Shown piece after piece: positions 14,101 to 23,470 of a stretch of DNA of 64,000 bases. Positions within the stretch are counted from its first letter, which is position 1. Every line of letters starts with the position of its first letter. The notes under the pieces were generated by a model. That model searched no databases and was not told the DNA's origin. It worked only from the letters and a program-made list of their open reading frames with translations. Source of the stretch: Mytilus edulis (lineage: Eukaryota; Mollusca; Bivalvia; Mytilida; Mytilidae); contig NC_092346.1 in NCBI RefSeq assembly GCF_963676685.1, positions 79,189,821 to 79,253,820 of the forward strand. Reading direction: 5' to 3'. A program made the position numbers and the translations under genes.

Positions 14101-17100
14101 AATTTATTTTTTAAAGAAACCTTTTCAAGCTAAGAATATTTTGCTTTTGATGTTATCTTCATATAGAAATATCATTATACATGTACTTCAAAAACATAAA
14201 TACCTGAACATGCACAAAACATGGAAAATTATGGCGAAAATAAGAACCCCACTCTAAGGAATTCTGATGCACACAAGAAGAATCAGTTTCATAATTTTTA
14301 TACGACCGCAAAATTTGAAAAAAATTTCGTCGTATATTGCTATCACGTTGGCGTCGTCGTCGTCGTCGTCCGAATACTTTTAGTTTTCGCACTCTAACTT
14401 TAGTAAAAGTGAATAGAAATCTATGAAATTTTAACACAAGGTTTATGACCACAAAAGGAAGGTTAGGATTGATTTTGGGAGTTTTGGTCCCAACATTTTA
14501 GGAATTAGGGGCCAAAAAGGGCCCAAATAAGCATTTTCTTGGTTTTCGCACTATAACTTTAGTTTAAGTTAATAGAAATCTATGAAATTTTGACACAAGG
14601 TTTATCACCACAAAAGAAAGGTTGGGATTGATTTTGGGAGTTTTGGTTCCAACAGTTTAGGAATTAGGGGCCAAAAAAGGGCCCAAATAAGCATTATTCT
14701 TGGTTTTCGCACAATAACTTTAGTTTAAGTTAATAGAAATCAATGAAATTTAAATACAATGTTTATGACCACAAAAGGAAGGTTGGTATTGATTTTGGGA
14801 GTTTAGGTCCCAACAGTTTAGGAATTAGGGGCCAAAAAGGGACCCAAATAAGCATTTTTCTTGGTTTTCGCACCATAACTTTAGTATAAGTGAATAGAAA
14901 TCTATAAAATTTAAACACAAGGTTTATGACCATAAAAGGAAGGTTGGTATTGATTTTGGGAGTTTTGGTCCCAACAGTTTAGGAATAAAGGGCCCAAAGG
15001 GTCCAAAATTAAACTTTGTTTGATTTCATCAAAATTGAATAATTGGGGTTCTTTGATATGCCGAATCTAACTGTGTATGTAGATTCTTAATTTTTGGTCC
15101 CGTTTTCAAATTGGTCTACATTAAGGTCCAAAGGGTCCAAAATTAAACTTAGTTTGATTTTAACAAAAATTGAATCCTTGGGGTTCTTTGATATGCTGAA
15201 TCTAAAAATGTACTTAGATTTTTTATTATTGGCCCAGTTTTCAAGTTGGTCCAAATCGGGGTCCAAAATTAAACTTTGTTTGATTTCATCAAAAATTGAA
15301 TAATTGGGGTTATTTGATATGCCAAATCTAACTGTGTATGTAGATTCTTAATTTTTGGTCATGTTTTAAAATTGGTCTACATTAAAGTCCAAAGGGTCCA
15401 AAATTAAACTAAGTTTGATTTTAACAAAAATTAAATTCTTGGGCCTCTTTGATATGCTGAATCTAAACATGTACTTAGATTTTTGATTATGGGCCCAGTT
15501 TTCAAGTTGGTCCATATCAGGATCCAAAATTATTATATTAAGTATTGTGCAATAGCAAGAAATTTTCAATTGCACAGTATTCAGCAATAACAAGAAATCT
15601 TCAATTGCACAGTATTGTGCAATAGCGAGAAATCTTCAATTGCACAGTATTGTGCAATAGCAAATATTTTCAATTGCACAGTATTGCACAATAGCAAGAA
15701 ATATCTAATTGCACAATATTGTGCAATAGCAAGAAATTCCAATTGGATTTCAATTGAAGTTATCTTTCTTTGTCCAGAATAGTAGTTAAATCAACTTAAA
15801 TCATTGTTTTATACAATATACAATGTATATTCACTTTTACTACCAACTGATAGATTAAAACAATCTTTACCATTCAGTAATAACAAGCACTTTTTTTACA
15901 TTTTAATATTTTATGATGTATTTAAATGAGTAGTTATTGTTGCAAACTTCATTAGAAATTTGAATTGAGATCAGTTTTGAAATAAGGGAAAGGGGGATGT
16001 GAAAAAAAAATTGGGGGGTCAATTTTTTTCATTTCAGATTTCATAAATAAAAAGAAAATTTATTCAAACATTTTTTTGAGAGGATTAATATTAACAGCAT
16101 AGTGAATTGCTCAAAGGCAAAACAAAAATTTTAAGTTCATTAGACCACATTCATTCTGTGTCAGAAACCTATGCTGTGTCAACTATTTAATCACAATCCA
16201 AATTTAGAGCTGAATCCAGCTTGAATGTTGTGTCCATACTTGCCCCAACCGTTCAGGGTTCAACCTCTGCGGTCGTATAAAGCTGCGCCCTGCGGAGCAT
16301 CTGGTTGTAAACATGTAATAACATTTTAAAATGAAAAATTTATTAGAGCTAACTTAAGTATGTTCTTTAGAAATTTGATATTGCATATTTAAATGTAAAA
16401 TAGATATCTTTACAACTGCTACAGGAAAGAGCTGCTCACAGGAAATTTTTTATTGAAATATTTAAAATCAGTTTTTTGTTTTTTTCATTGTTCTGTCAAA
16501 AAAATCATAAATGTATCAACTGAAAGTCATTGTTATTGAACATGAAAAATGAATTTCCTGTAAAAGCATTCTCACATGAAATATCAAACTTCAATATGTA
16601 CTATCTTTTCAGATACGACACGATCAAGACGTGACTATGAGGAAGACAGTAGAGATTATCATTTTGTAGAATCGAGAGAACAAATGGAAAGGGATATTCA
16701 AAACCACTTATTTATAGAAGCTGGCCAATACAATGATAATTTGTATGGTACAAGTGTAGCATCAGTTAAAGAAGTAGCTGAAAAGGTTCGTTTTAATTTT
16801 AAGTAGGAATAATGAAATTTGGAATATAATGTCCGCTTGAAAATAAAGTTTATAGTCCATGTAGAAGCAGCAAATGAGAATGGTCAAGTCTTGGGTTGCA
16901 CACTATTTTTATCAAGCCCTTGGCCTCATGTTTTTCAGGAAAGATGTGAGAATTGATGTAGTTGGAATACAAAAACCTTCCTACCAGATTTTATCTTTAG
17001 GTCGTATGTTTGTGTTAATGGAGGTTTTTAAACACATAAAAAAATATTCTTTGTGAAAATTTCTGCTAAGGTCTATCAGTCAGATTTATAACAGTTCTTA

Positions 17101-20100
17101 CAGTTTCATCTAATTGAATTGATTCTATCCATTAGGTTTTTCCTAAACAGAGCTTTTTAGACTTATAGATTCTGCAGAATTTTCCCATTTTCAAAATAAT
17201 TAAGGGCTAAAGAGACAAATGTTTTTATACGACCGCAAATTTTGAAAAAATTTTCGTCGTATATTGCTATCACGTTGGCGTCTGCGTCGTCGTCGTCGTC
17301 GTCGTCGTCCGGCGTCCGAATACTTTTAGTTTTCGCACTCTAACTTTAGTAAAAGTGAATAGAAATCTATGAAATTTTAACACAAGGTTTATGACCATAA
17401 AAGGAAGGTTGGTATTGATTTTGGGAGTTTTGGTCCCAACATTTTAGGAATAAGGGGCCAAAAAGGGCCCAAATAAGCATTTTCTTGGTTTTCGCACCAT
17501 AACTTTAGTTTAAGTAAATAGAAATCTATGAAATTTTGACACAAGGTTTATGACCACAAAAGAAAGATTGGGATTGATTTTGGGAGTTTTGGTTTCAATA
17601 GTTTAGGAATAAGGGGCCAATAAAGGGCCCAAATAAGCATTTTTCTTGGTTTTTGCACAATAACCTTAGGTTAAGTAAATGGAAATCTATGAAATTTAAA
17701 CACAATGTTTATGACCACTAAAGGAAGGTTGGTATTTATTTTGGGAGTTTAGGACCCAACAGATTAGGAATTAGGGGCCAAAAAGGGACCCAAATAAGCA
17801 TTTTTCTTGGTTTTCGCACTATAATGTTAGTATAAGTAAATACAAATCTATGAAATTTAAACACAAGGCTTATGACCATAAAAGGAAGGTTGGTATTGAT
17901 TTGGGGAGTTTTGGTCCCAACAGTTTAGGAAAAAGGGGCCCAAAGGGTCCAAAATTAAACTTTGTTTGATTTCATCAAAATTGAATAATTGGGGTTCTTT
18001 GATATGCCGAATCTAACTGTATATGTAGATTCTCAACTTTTGGTCCCGTTTTCAAATTGGTCTACATTAAGGTCCAAAGGGTCCAAAATTAAACTTAGTT
18101 TGATTTTGACAAAAAATGAATCGGTTGGGTTCTTTGATATGTTGAATCTAAAAATGTACTTAGATTCTTGATTATTGAAGTTTTTTTGGTCCAGTTTTCA
18201 AATTGGTCTACATTAAGGTCCAAAGGGTCCAAAATTAAACTTTGTTTGATTTCATCAAAAATTGAATCCTTGGGGTTCTTTGATATGCCAAATCTAACTG
18301 TGTATGTAGATTCTTCATTTTTGGTCCTGTTTTCAAATTTCAAATTCTACATTAAAGTCCAAAGGGTCCAAAATTAAACTAAGTTTGATTTAAACAAAAA
18401 TTGAATTCTTGGGCCTCTTTGATATGCTGAATCTAAACATGTACTTAGATTTTTGATTATGGGCCCAGTTTTCAAGTTGGTCCAAATCAGGATCTAAAAT
18501 TATTATATTAAGTATTGTGCAATAGCAAGTCTTTTCAATTGCACAGTATTGTGCAATGGCAAGAAATATCTAATTGCACAATATTGTGAAATAGCAAATT
18601 TTTTTTTAATTAGAGTTATCTTTCTTTGTCCAGAATAGTAAGCAAGAAATATCCTATTTGTGCAATAGCAAGAATTTTTTTTAATTAGAGTTATCTTTCT
18701 TTGTCCAGAATCAACTTAAATCTTTGTTATATACAATATACAATGTATATACACTTTTTACTACCAACTGATAAATTTAAATAATCTTTACCATTCAGTG
18801 ATAACAAGCAGTTTTTTTACATCTTAATATTTTATGATGTATTTAAATGAGTAGTTATTGTTGCAAACTCCATTAGAAATTTGAATTGATATCAGTTTTG
18901 AAAAAGGGAAACGGGGATGTGAAAAAAAAGGGGGGGGGGGGGGTTAAATTTTTCTCATTTCAGATTTCATAAATAAAAAGAAAATTTCTTCAAACATTTT
19001 TTTGAGAGGATTAATATTCAACAGCATAGTGATTTGCTCAAAGGCAAAAAAAACCTTTTAAGTTCATTAGACCACATTCATTCTGTGTCAGAAACCTATG
19101 CTGTGTCAACTATTTAATTTTAGATTTAAAAAGTTTGAAGAAGAAATCTTTAATTGATTTGTAAAATCTTGGCATTTGTTTTGTGTAAAAAAAAAACCAT
19201 GTAATGTAAATAATTTGATCACAATCCAAATTCAGAGCTGTATCATGCTTGAATGTTTTGTCCATACTTGCCCCAACTGTTCAGGGTTCGACCTCTGCGG
19301 TCGTATAAAGCTGCGCCCTGCGGAGCACCTGGTTCTTAAATGTGTACATAGTTATACCAGGTTATACCATATATAGATATAAGAAGATGTGGTATGAGTG
19401 CCAATGAGACAACTCTCCATCCAAGTCACAATTTGTAAATGTTAACCATTATATGTCAAGGTATGTTCTTCAACACTGAGCCTTGGCTCACACCGAACAG
19501 CAAGCTATAAAGGACCCCAAAAATAACTAGTGTAAAACCATTCAAACAGGAAAACCAATGGACTAATCTATAAAAAAAATGAGAAACTAGAAACACTTAT
19601 GAAATAAACTCTTCATAGATAGTAGGATTGAAATTTTGTATTTGTGCCAGATGTGCAATTCATCTACAAAAGATTCATCAGTGACCACATCAACAAACGA
19701 CAACCACTGAACATCAGGTTCCTGACTTAAGGGCATATGATACAGTTTTGATCCTGTATTTACAAGTTGATGAAAATTTGCATATATTATAGGCTATTTT
19801 TAACCTGATTAAATCAAATATGTAATAAAAAATTTACCTTCATGTGCTACTTTTTGAGTTAAATGAGGTCGAAATTTTGTATATTTGCTCAAAATTGGGA
19901 TTGGAGGCCGTAATTTTTCTTTCGAAAGAAAGGCATAACTCTTTTGTTTTAAAAGATAAACACAAATTGCTTTCTGTTAAATAATTTGTAATTTCTGTAT
20001 TTTATAAGTATTCAAAACATTTATGCATTTTTTGTTTAGAAATAACTCATATTTATCAAAGGGTCATGAATTGAGAAAAAACGTCAATTTTTGCTGTATA

Positions 20101-22009
20101 TTTATCAATATTAAAAAAATTGCACTATTTACAGTTTTATCAAATTTGGTCCACATAATCTCCCTGCAAAATGAAACAAAATAACATTTTAAAAAATGGG
20201 GGTCCATGCACTCGTTTTTAAATTTAATCAGTTTGAATGATAAAAATCAGTCGAAAAATGCACCTTTTCCCAATATGTCACAGTTTGACGTCGCGAAAAT
20301 GACATTTTACGTTAGCAACGTCATTACCTCCCCTGTAACTGTCTCGTATGCCCTAAAGACAGTCGCAAACAAATGTAACGGAGTCAATGTTTTAGTAGGT
20401 ATCAAGCTTCATCTTTACCTATGCCATATTCAATTATGTATCTGCAGTTAATTTTTTTAAATTTCATGTGTTCACCTCTTTGGTTTTTTTTTTTCAGGGA
20501 AAACATTGTATATTAGATGTTAGTGGAAATGCAATCAAGAGATTACAAGTCGCTGGACTATACCCAGTAGCAATCCTTATCAAACCAAAGTCTGTAGAAT
20601 CTATAATGTAAGTCAGGTTAAAACATTAATTTAATTTAACAGATATTTAGGTTTTATGAGTGTTAAACAGATGCTATAGAAATATATATATGAGAGACAA
20701 AAAAAAATTAAAAATAACTTTCGGAAACCATAAAAATAAATAATGAAAAGGTTTAATCAACTAGTGTTAATGTCCCTGTCACTGATATTCCATCCTTCAG
20801 TCATTCCGTCATTCTGTAATCATACTGTTGTCCTGATTAAGTTTTACATTGCTATGAGATAACATTATTGTTGTTGATGACTTACAGATCCAGTTTACAT
20901 TTTGTTTCATGTTTCCAGTTTTTGGTGAAACAACCATTAGGACTTAAAAAACATATATGCAAATTGTTTCAGGGCTTTTTTTCCATTCTCTTCTATAAAC
21001 AGTATTCGTTTTCTGTTGTCAAAGTACTAGGACTATCCCCTTTTCAGAAGTAGATACCCATTAATAGAACTTTTTGGCTAACAAAGGTGGAATTATCAGA
21101 CATGAGAAAAAATGAAAAAAAACTAAATCTGCCTGCTGAATATCATTGCAACATATATGTACATTAAAGTGCATTACAGTGTCCTCTTACCATTATTTAA
21201 CCTCAGTAACAATAGTCTTTTCTAGCTAAATTTTGTGAAGTTTTTGTCAAAGGTTTCAAGATTTCAGTATGTAAATTTTTTTTGGATACAAAAAGAAGGA
21301 AGTTCTTAAGAATTTTATGGCACATATTATTTTTATTTTATTTCAGGGATATGAATAAGAGGATTACAGAGGACCAAGCTAAAATGACTTTTGAGAGAAC
21401 TCAGAAATTAGAACATGAATTTGGGGAATATTTTACGTGTATGTAGCCTTTTGATATTTCAGATTCATATCTGAATTGTTCATTTAACAAAAACACACCC
21501 TAAATAAAAACACAAAACATTTATCAGAGCTATTCCATAGATTATTCTGTATAGTTTGCCTGGATGGTGGCTGTAATAAATTGTGCTGTTGACTTCAAAC
21601 TTTTTTTTTCAAATTATTAAGGTACGTTATCTTTATGATATCTGGAAAAAAATCTACTTATATTATTTCTGTAACTGTGTACCCATGTAAATGAACCTTT
21701 TACACGATTCTTTCATTATGCACTAGCTATATACATTTTTCAGTACTTGTGGTTTTCTGTATTTCCGGTTGTAAAAACAGACTTAAGTAAGCACCTTGAA
21801 GCCACAACCTCTCCAATGCTACCAACCAGCTAATTACCTTGTTATGCTTGTTTCAATAAAAAGTAAAGGTTATATTCTCAGTTTAATTCTTTTTCATTTT
21901 AGCTGTTGTACAGGGAGATACAGCTGTTGAAATCTACACAAAGGTCAAGGAAGTCATACGAGACCAGTCAGGGCCAACAATTTGGGTTCCAGCAAAGGAC
22001 AAGTTATGA
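1961..22009 (+). CDS. DLG1: Discs-large MAGUK scaffold protein (DLG1/SAP97/PSD-95 family), 3' part, 13 exons
   Basis: Membrane-associated guanylate kinase scaffold that organises cell junctions and synapses by binding receptor and channel tails. Joined exons 1961-2117, 2607-2709, 3107-3209, 3806-3982, 4399-4471, 5003-5117, 7928-7954, 12463-12510, 13531-13632, 16613-16785, 20498-20607, 21347-21438 and 21903-22009 total 1387 nt. That is one base finishing an upstream codon plus 462 codons including TGA, with every splice phase matching. Domain order is PDZ3 (GLGF loop), SH3 (ALFDYD, DEWWQA), HOOK, GK-like ([28 protein letters not shown]) and the C-terminal TIWVP. The GK start has no GxxGxGK P-loop, as known for MAGUKs, so it should act as a protein-binding module. 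PDZ1, PDZ2 and the N terminus lie left of the window. Family identity is certain; which paralogue name applies in a mollusc is not. Confidence 0.95.
2607..2709 (+). CDS. DLG1: DLG exon b: C-terminal half of PDZ3
   Basis: Acceptor TTTTAG ends at 2606; donor GTAGGT at 2710. It continues directly from ILT into [34 protein letters not shown]. The His in THEEAA corresponds to the alpha-B His that sets class I (S/T-X-V) ligand preference in PDZ domains. Ends in phase 1. Confidence 0.94.
3107..3209 (+). CDS. DLG1: DLG exon c: PDZ3 C-terminal helix and linker to SH3
   Basis: Acceptor TTCAG at 3102-3106; donor GTAAAG at 3210. Translates as [18 protein letters not shown], then a Ser/Thr-rich linker [14 protein letters not shown]. 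This matches the extra alpha helix after PDZ3 and the short linker into SH3 in vertebrate DLG proteins. Ends in phase 2. Confidence 0.93.
3379..3552. mobile_element. foldback MITE-like element
   Basis: Two arms of about 75 bp (GCTTACTTGCTAGCTGAAC..., GTCATTA, GGTATATAACCCTCCTTT) facing each other around a short AACAGATAACCG centre. Nearly a complete inverted repeat; would form a long hairpin in the DLG pre-mRNA between exons c and d. Confidence 0.7.
3806..3982 (+). CDS. DLG1: DLG exon d: SH3 domain
   Basis: Acceptor TTCCAG at 3800-3805; donor GTAATG at 3983. Encodes [64 protein letters not shown], the DEWWQA tryptophans and GxIPS are the SH3 core. The inserted segment between strands is the usual MAGUK feature. 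Ends in phase 2. Confidence 0.95.
4399..4471 (+). CDS. DLG1: DLG exon e: end of SH3 strand and start of HOOK
   Basis: Acceptor TTACAG at 4393-4398; donor GTAAGT at 4472. Reads [25 protein letters not shown], matching the ERARLKTVKF segment that follows SH3 in DLG proteins. Ends in phase 0. Reading through the donor stays open for 27 codons, but that translation has no family similarity. Confidence 0.92.
5003..5117 (+). CDS. DLG1: DLG exon f: HOOK region with I3-type 4.1-binding insert
   Basis: Acceptor TTTCACAG at 4995-5002; donor GTAAGT at 5118. Reads [20 protein letters not shown], then [18 protein letters not shown]. The basic [14 protein letters not shown] core corresponds to the alternatively spliced I3 insert of vertebrate DLG1, which binds protein 4.1/ERM FERM domains and directs membrane targeting. 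It ends in phase 1, as do the next two exons, so these exons can be exchanged without a frameshift. Confidence 0.9.
6068..6073 (+). CDS. DLG1: possible 6-nt DLG microexon
   Basis: CTTTTAG followed by six bases and then GTAACA. Six bases would keep frame in the phase-1 HOOK intron and add Pro-Glu or similar. Vertebrate DLG genes do use tiny alternative exons here, but a site this short can easily be chance. Only RNA reads could support it. Confidence 0.12.
6870..7153. mobile_element. probable MITE with AATTCGAATT-rich interior
   Basis: Begins near TGCTGCATTCACCC and ends GTGTGAACGAGGCATTA, with many short AATTC/GAATT inversions inside. The terminal similarity is imperfect, so boundaries are approximate. 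In the DLG HOOK intron. Confidence 0.4.
7928..7954 (+). CDS. DLG1: DLG exon g: 27-nt HOOK exon, probably alternative
   Basis: Acceptor TTTTCTAATAG ends at 7927 and donor GTAAGT begins at 7955. The exon is 9 codons (RMGENETNG when joined) and starts and ends in phase 1, so skipping it leaves the frame intact. Position and size fit the variable HOOK inserts between SH3 and GK. It is preceded by a pyrimidine-rich tract and followed at 7970 by a CTCTCT run, a possible splicing-regulator site. Identified by splice-site quality and phase, not by protein similarity. Confidence 0.55.
7955..12462 (+). other. DLG intron g-h: remaining content
   Basis: Apart from the Family-B element this 4.5-kb intron shows CTCTCT at 7970-7990, a TA dinucleotide run at about 9578-9599, a fragment of the GGTATGATTGCCAATGAGAC repeat at 9950-10012, and otherwise AT-rich DNA with no recognisable exon. 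Confidence 0.6.
10286..11303 (+). mobile_element. Family-B repeat (ATACGCCCGTC ends) with five internal units
   Basis: 5' end TTTTTATACGCCCGTC; 3' subterminal inverse GTCGGGCGTAT at 11273-11283, then hairpin TGCGC-TCATG-GCGCA and GCTGTTT. Between them are five roughly 160-bp tandem units, each starting ACATGTCGTGCCGTATCTC. A run of about 30 G follows A10 near 11140-11171 and creates the poly-Gly open frames at 11000-11206 and 11035-11256, which are artefacts. Lies in the long DLG HOOK intron. Confidence 0.75.
12463..12510 (+). CDS. DLG1: DLG exon h: HOOK to GK linker
   Basis: Acceptor ATTTCAG ends at 12462; donor GTAAGT at 12511. Reads [15 protein letters not shown], matching the AILSYEPVTRQE segment before the GK domain. 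Phase 1 in and out. The 40 bases just upstream are a tandem copy of the same 3' splice region (a second TTTCAG ends at 12421). Using that upstream acceptor adds 41 nt and shifts the frame. Confidence 0.9.
12771..13045. repeat. inverted repeat with arms of about 110 bp
   Basis: Left arm about 12771-12885, right arm about 12930-13045. Shared blocks include GGAATTATGTGAATCTGG and TTTTGAATTCTGGAAAATTG on the left, each found reversed on the right, and GAATAGGGTTAGNCATGC near the loop. It lies between DLG exons h and i, so the transcript can fold back on itself. Confidence 0.75.
13531..13632 (+). CDS. DLG1: DLG exon i: start of GK-like domain
   Basis: Acceptor TTTTACAG at 13523-13530; donor GTAAGT at 13633. 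Encodes [34 protein letters not shown]. The P-loop position reads GPLKDRIND instead of GxxGxGKS/T, so ATP binding is lost, as in all MAGUK GK domains. Phase 1 in and out. Confidence 0.95.
14295..16304 (+). mobile_element. Family-A repeat copy A2, full length
   Basis: Starts TTTTTATACGACCGCA and ends with the inverse TGCGGTCGTATAAA at 16268-16281, followed by the GC-rich hairpin tail ending CTGG. A GTCGTC trinucleotide run sits just inside the 5' end. It has the same three internal arrays as A1 and A3 but is more diverged from them, with a longer array of ATTGCACAGTATTGTGCAAT units at 15540-15740. Inserted in the DLG intron between exons i and j, in the gene's orientation. Confidence 0.8.
16613..16785 (+). 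CDS. DLG1: DLG exon j: GK-like domain, GMP-binding-like region
   Basis: Acceptor TTTTCAG at 16606-16612; donor GTTCGT at 16786, a weaker GT donor. Translates [58 protein letters not shown]. The TTRxRRxxE and DYHFV motifs form the pocket that binds phosphoserine ligands such as LGN in DLG GK domains. Exits in phase 0. Confidence 0.95.
17222..19332 (+). mobile_element. Family-A repeat copy A3, full length
   Basis: 5' end TTTTTATACGACCGCA at 17222. The inverse motif is near 19296-19310 and the tail ends CTGG at 19332. Contains a longer GTCGTC run (about 17283-17310) and a poly-G tract at 18931-18942. It is the near-identical partner of A1, while A2 between them is clearly older or from a different subfamily. 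In the DLG intron between exons j and k. Confidence 0.8.
19380..19728 (+). repeat. interspersed repeat of the GGTATGATTGCCAATGAGAC family
   Basis: Reads GATGTGGTATGAGTGCC, AATGAGACAACTCTCC, later CAACAAACGACAACCACTGA and a GGTTCCTGACTTAAGG end. Related copies or fragments are at 9950-10012, 25733-26175, 34403-34545 and 58960-59450. Sits directly downstream of element A3. Confidence 0.65.
19728..20359. mobile_element. MITE with GGGCATANGANACAGTT inverted ends
   Basis: Left end TTAAGGGCATATGATACAGT; right end is the inverse, ACTGTCTCGTATGCCCT at about 20337-20354. About 630 bp, non-coding. The 81-residue open frame at 20206-20451 overlaps its right end and is not supported. In the DLG intron before exon k. 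Confidence 0.6.
20498..20607 (+). CDS. DLG1: DLG exon k: GK-like core
   Basis: Preceded by a long T tract and TTTTCAG ending at 20497; donor GTAAGT at 20608. Reads [36 protein letters not shown]. Very close to the vertebrate and fly GK core. Exits in phase 2. Confidence 0.95.
21347..21438 (+). CDS. DLG1: DLG exon l: GK-like helical region
   Basis: Acceptor TTTCAG at 21341-21346; donor GTATGT at 21439. Encodes [31 protein letters not shown]. Phase 2 in, phase 1 out. The donor is placed at the second GT of ACGTGTATGT because only that choice keeps the next exon in frame. Confidence 0.93.
21903..22009 (+). CDS. DLG1: DLG last coding exon
   Basis: Acceptor TTTTAG at 21897-21902. Reads [35 protein letters not shown], then TGA at 22007-22009. 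The final helix and IWVP strand close the GK fold, and the C terminus has the length normal for the family. Confidence 0.95.
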
Positions 22010-23470
22010 AAGTAAATAAGACCTACAAAGGCTTAACATTACTAAAGACCCAAGGATTGTTGTATGAATGGTTGTAAACTGATTGACACAAACTGCCACA
22101 TAGTTTGTAGTTGGAAAATTGTGATAAATTTTAGTTTTTACAATTAACCAATCAGTAGTTTTCTTATTTCCTGATTGTTCTAAGAACAATTAAAGACATT
22201 TTTGATTGGTTTTAAGCAAATGACTGGAAAAATGATTGGTGTTAAACATCATGTAGTTCCTCTACGGTTCTTACTATTTGGGGAAATGCCTGTACTCTCT
22301 TAGCTTTTAGCATCTGTTTGAGCTAACAAATTCAAATCTTTAAGACATTGACACAAACATTCTTGCAAAAAATATTGACATCTTACTTGGAATTTATTAA
22401 CATTTTTTGTGGCATTACAGTATATAACCTAGGGTATGCATGATATTTGCAGAAGACATCTGTTCAAAACTTTTACTTCACACTATAGAAAAATCCTAAA
22501 TTTAATTAATCCAGTTGAATGACATAGATTGAGACTTAGTAACGGTAATTCAAATTTTACAGAGTAACGGTAATTCAAATTTTACAGAGTCATGACTGAT
22601 TCATAATTTCTACGCTAGATATAAAAAATTTGAAACAAAACTTGGATTGAATAAGGATCAGTAAGTTCTTACATGTGAGCTTTTGTTAAATTGTATAAAA
22701 AATTATGTGAGAAAGTAATATTTTCCTTCATGTTCTTGGCAGCTTTTTTGTCGACAATCACATGAAATGTCCCAAAAGATACATATAAACAAGATGTTTT
22801 GTCCGTCCAAACCTTCTTGCATTCAAGAATCTCTGAAAGCTTGTTGTCCCCTATTTGTGTCACATCAATCAGCCTATTGAATTGTTCATTATTTTAGTGA
22901 CAAAATTAACCAAAACACTAATGAAAATAGCATTTAATTTCTCATTGAAATCAAAATGCCCTTTATCTTGCAATATGACCTGGAAAAAAAATCTGTCACC
23001 CCTTCCTTTAATTAAAAATTTGAATTATCTGTCCTTGCTTAAATACTTGAAAGGAATTGTTCCAGCAATATCATGTGTACCCTCATCATTAATTGTCAGT
23101 TGTAGATTTTCTGGGAAACTATTCCATAAATTATTTGTAGTTTTTAGCATGTAAATTGACACAATTTGGGGAATTTTAAATTGTGATTTTGTTTTTTTGT
23201 ACAAATGTATATTTTGTTTCTATAGTTATTTTAGCTGTAAATTTTATCTTTTTTATTGATTTTAGGGTGTAATTTTACAATATAATGAAATAATTTACCT
23301 CCAAATTGCCATTTATACAAGTAAAAAATAGATGATTCTGTTTACATGTTTGTTATGATACAGGTATTATTCAAGAAACTTTAAATCTAAGGACATTTCT
23401 TATTTAGAAGACTGAAATTGTATTAAAAAAACATATTTTACTTACAAAAATTACTGCCTTAAGTAATAAA
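22010..23470 (+). other. DLG1: probable DLG 3' UTR
   Basis: No coding signal follows the stop. An AATAAA hexamer lies at 23465-23470 and another at 24886-24891; either could end the transcript. A 25-bp unit (AGTAACGGTAATTC...) is tandemly duplicated at about 22539-22588. The transcript end is a guess without RNA data. Confidence 0.35.

Noticed and set aside
22855..23154. 99-codon frame after DLG
   Set aside because: In the probable 3' UTR, with low-complexity AT-driven composition and no domain.
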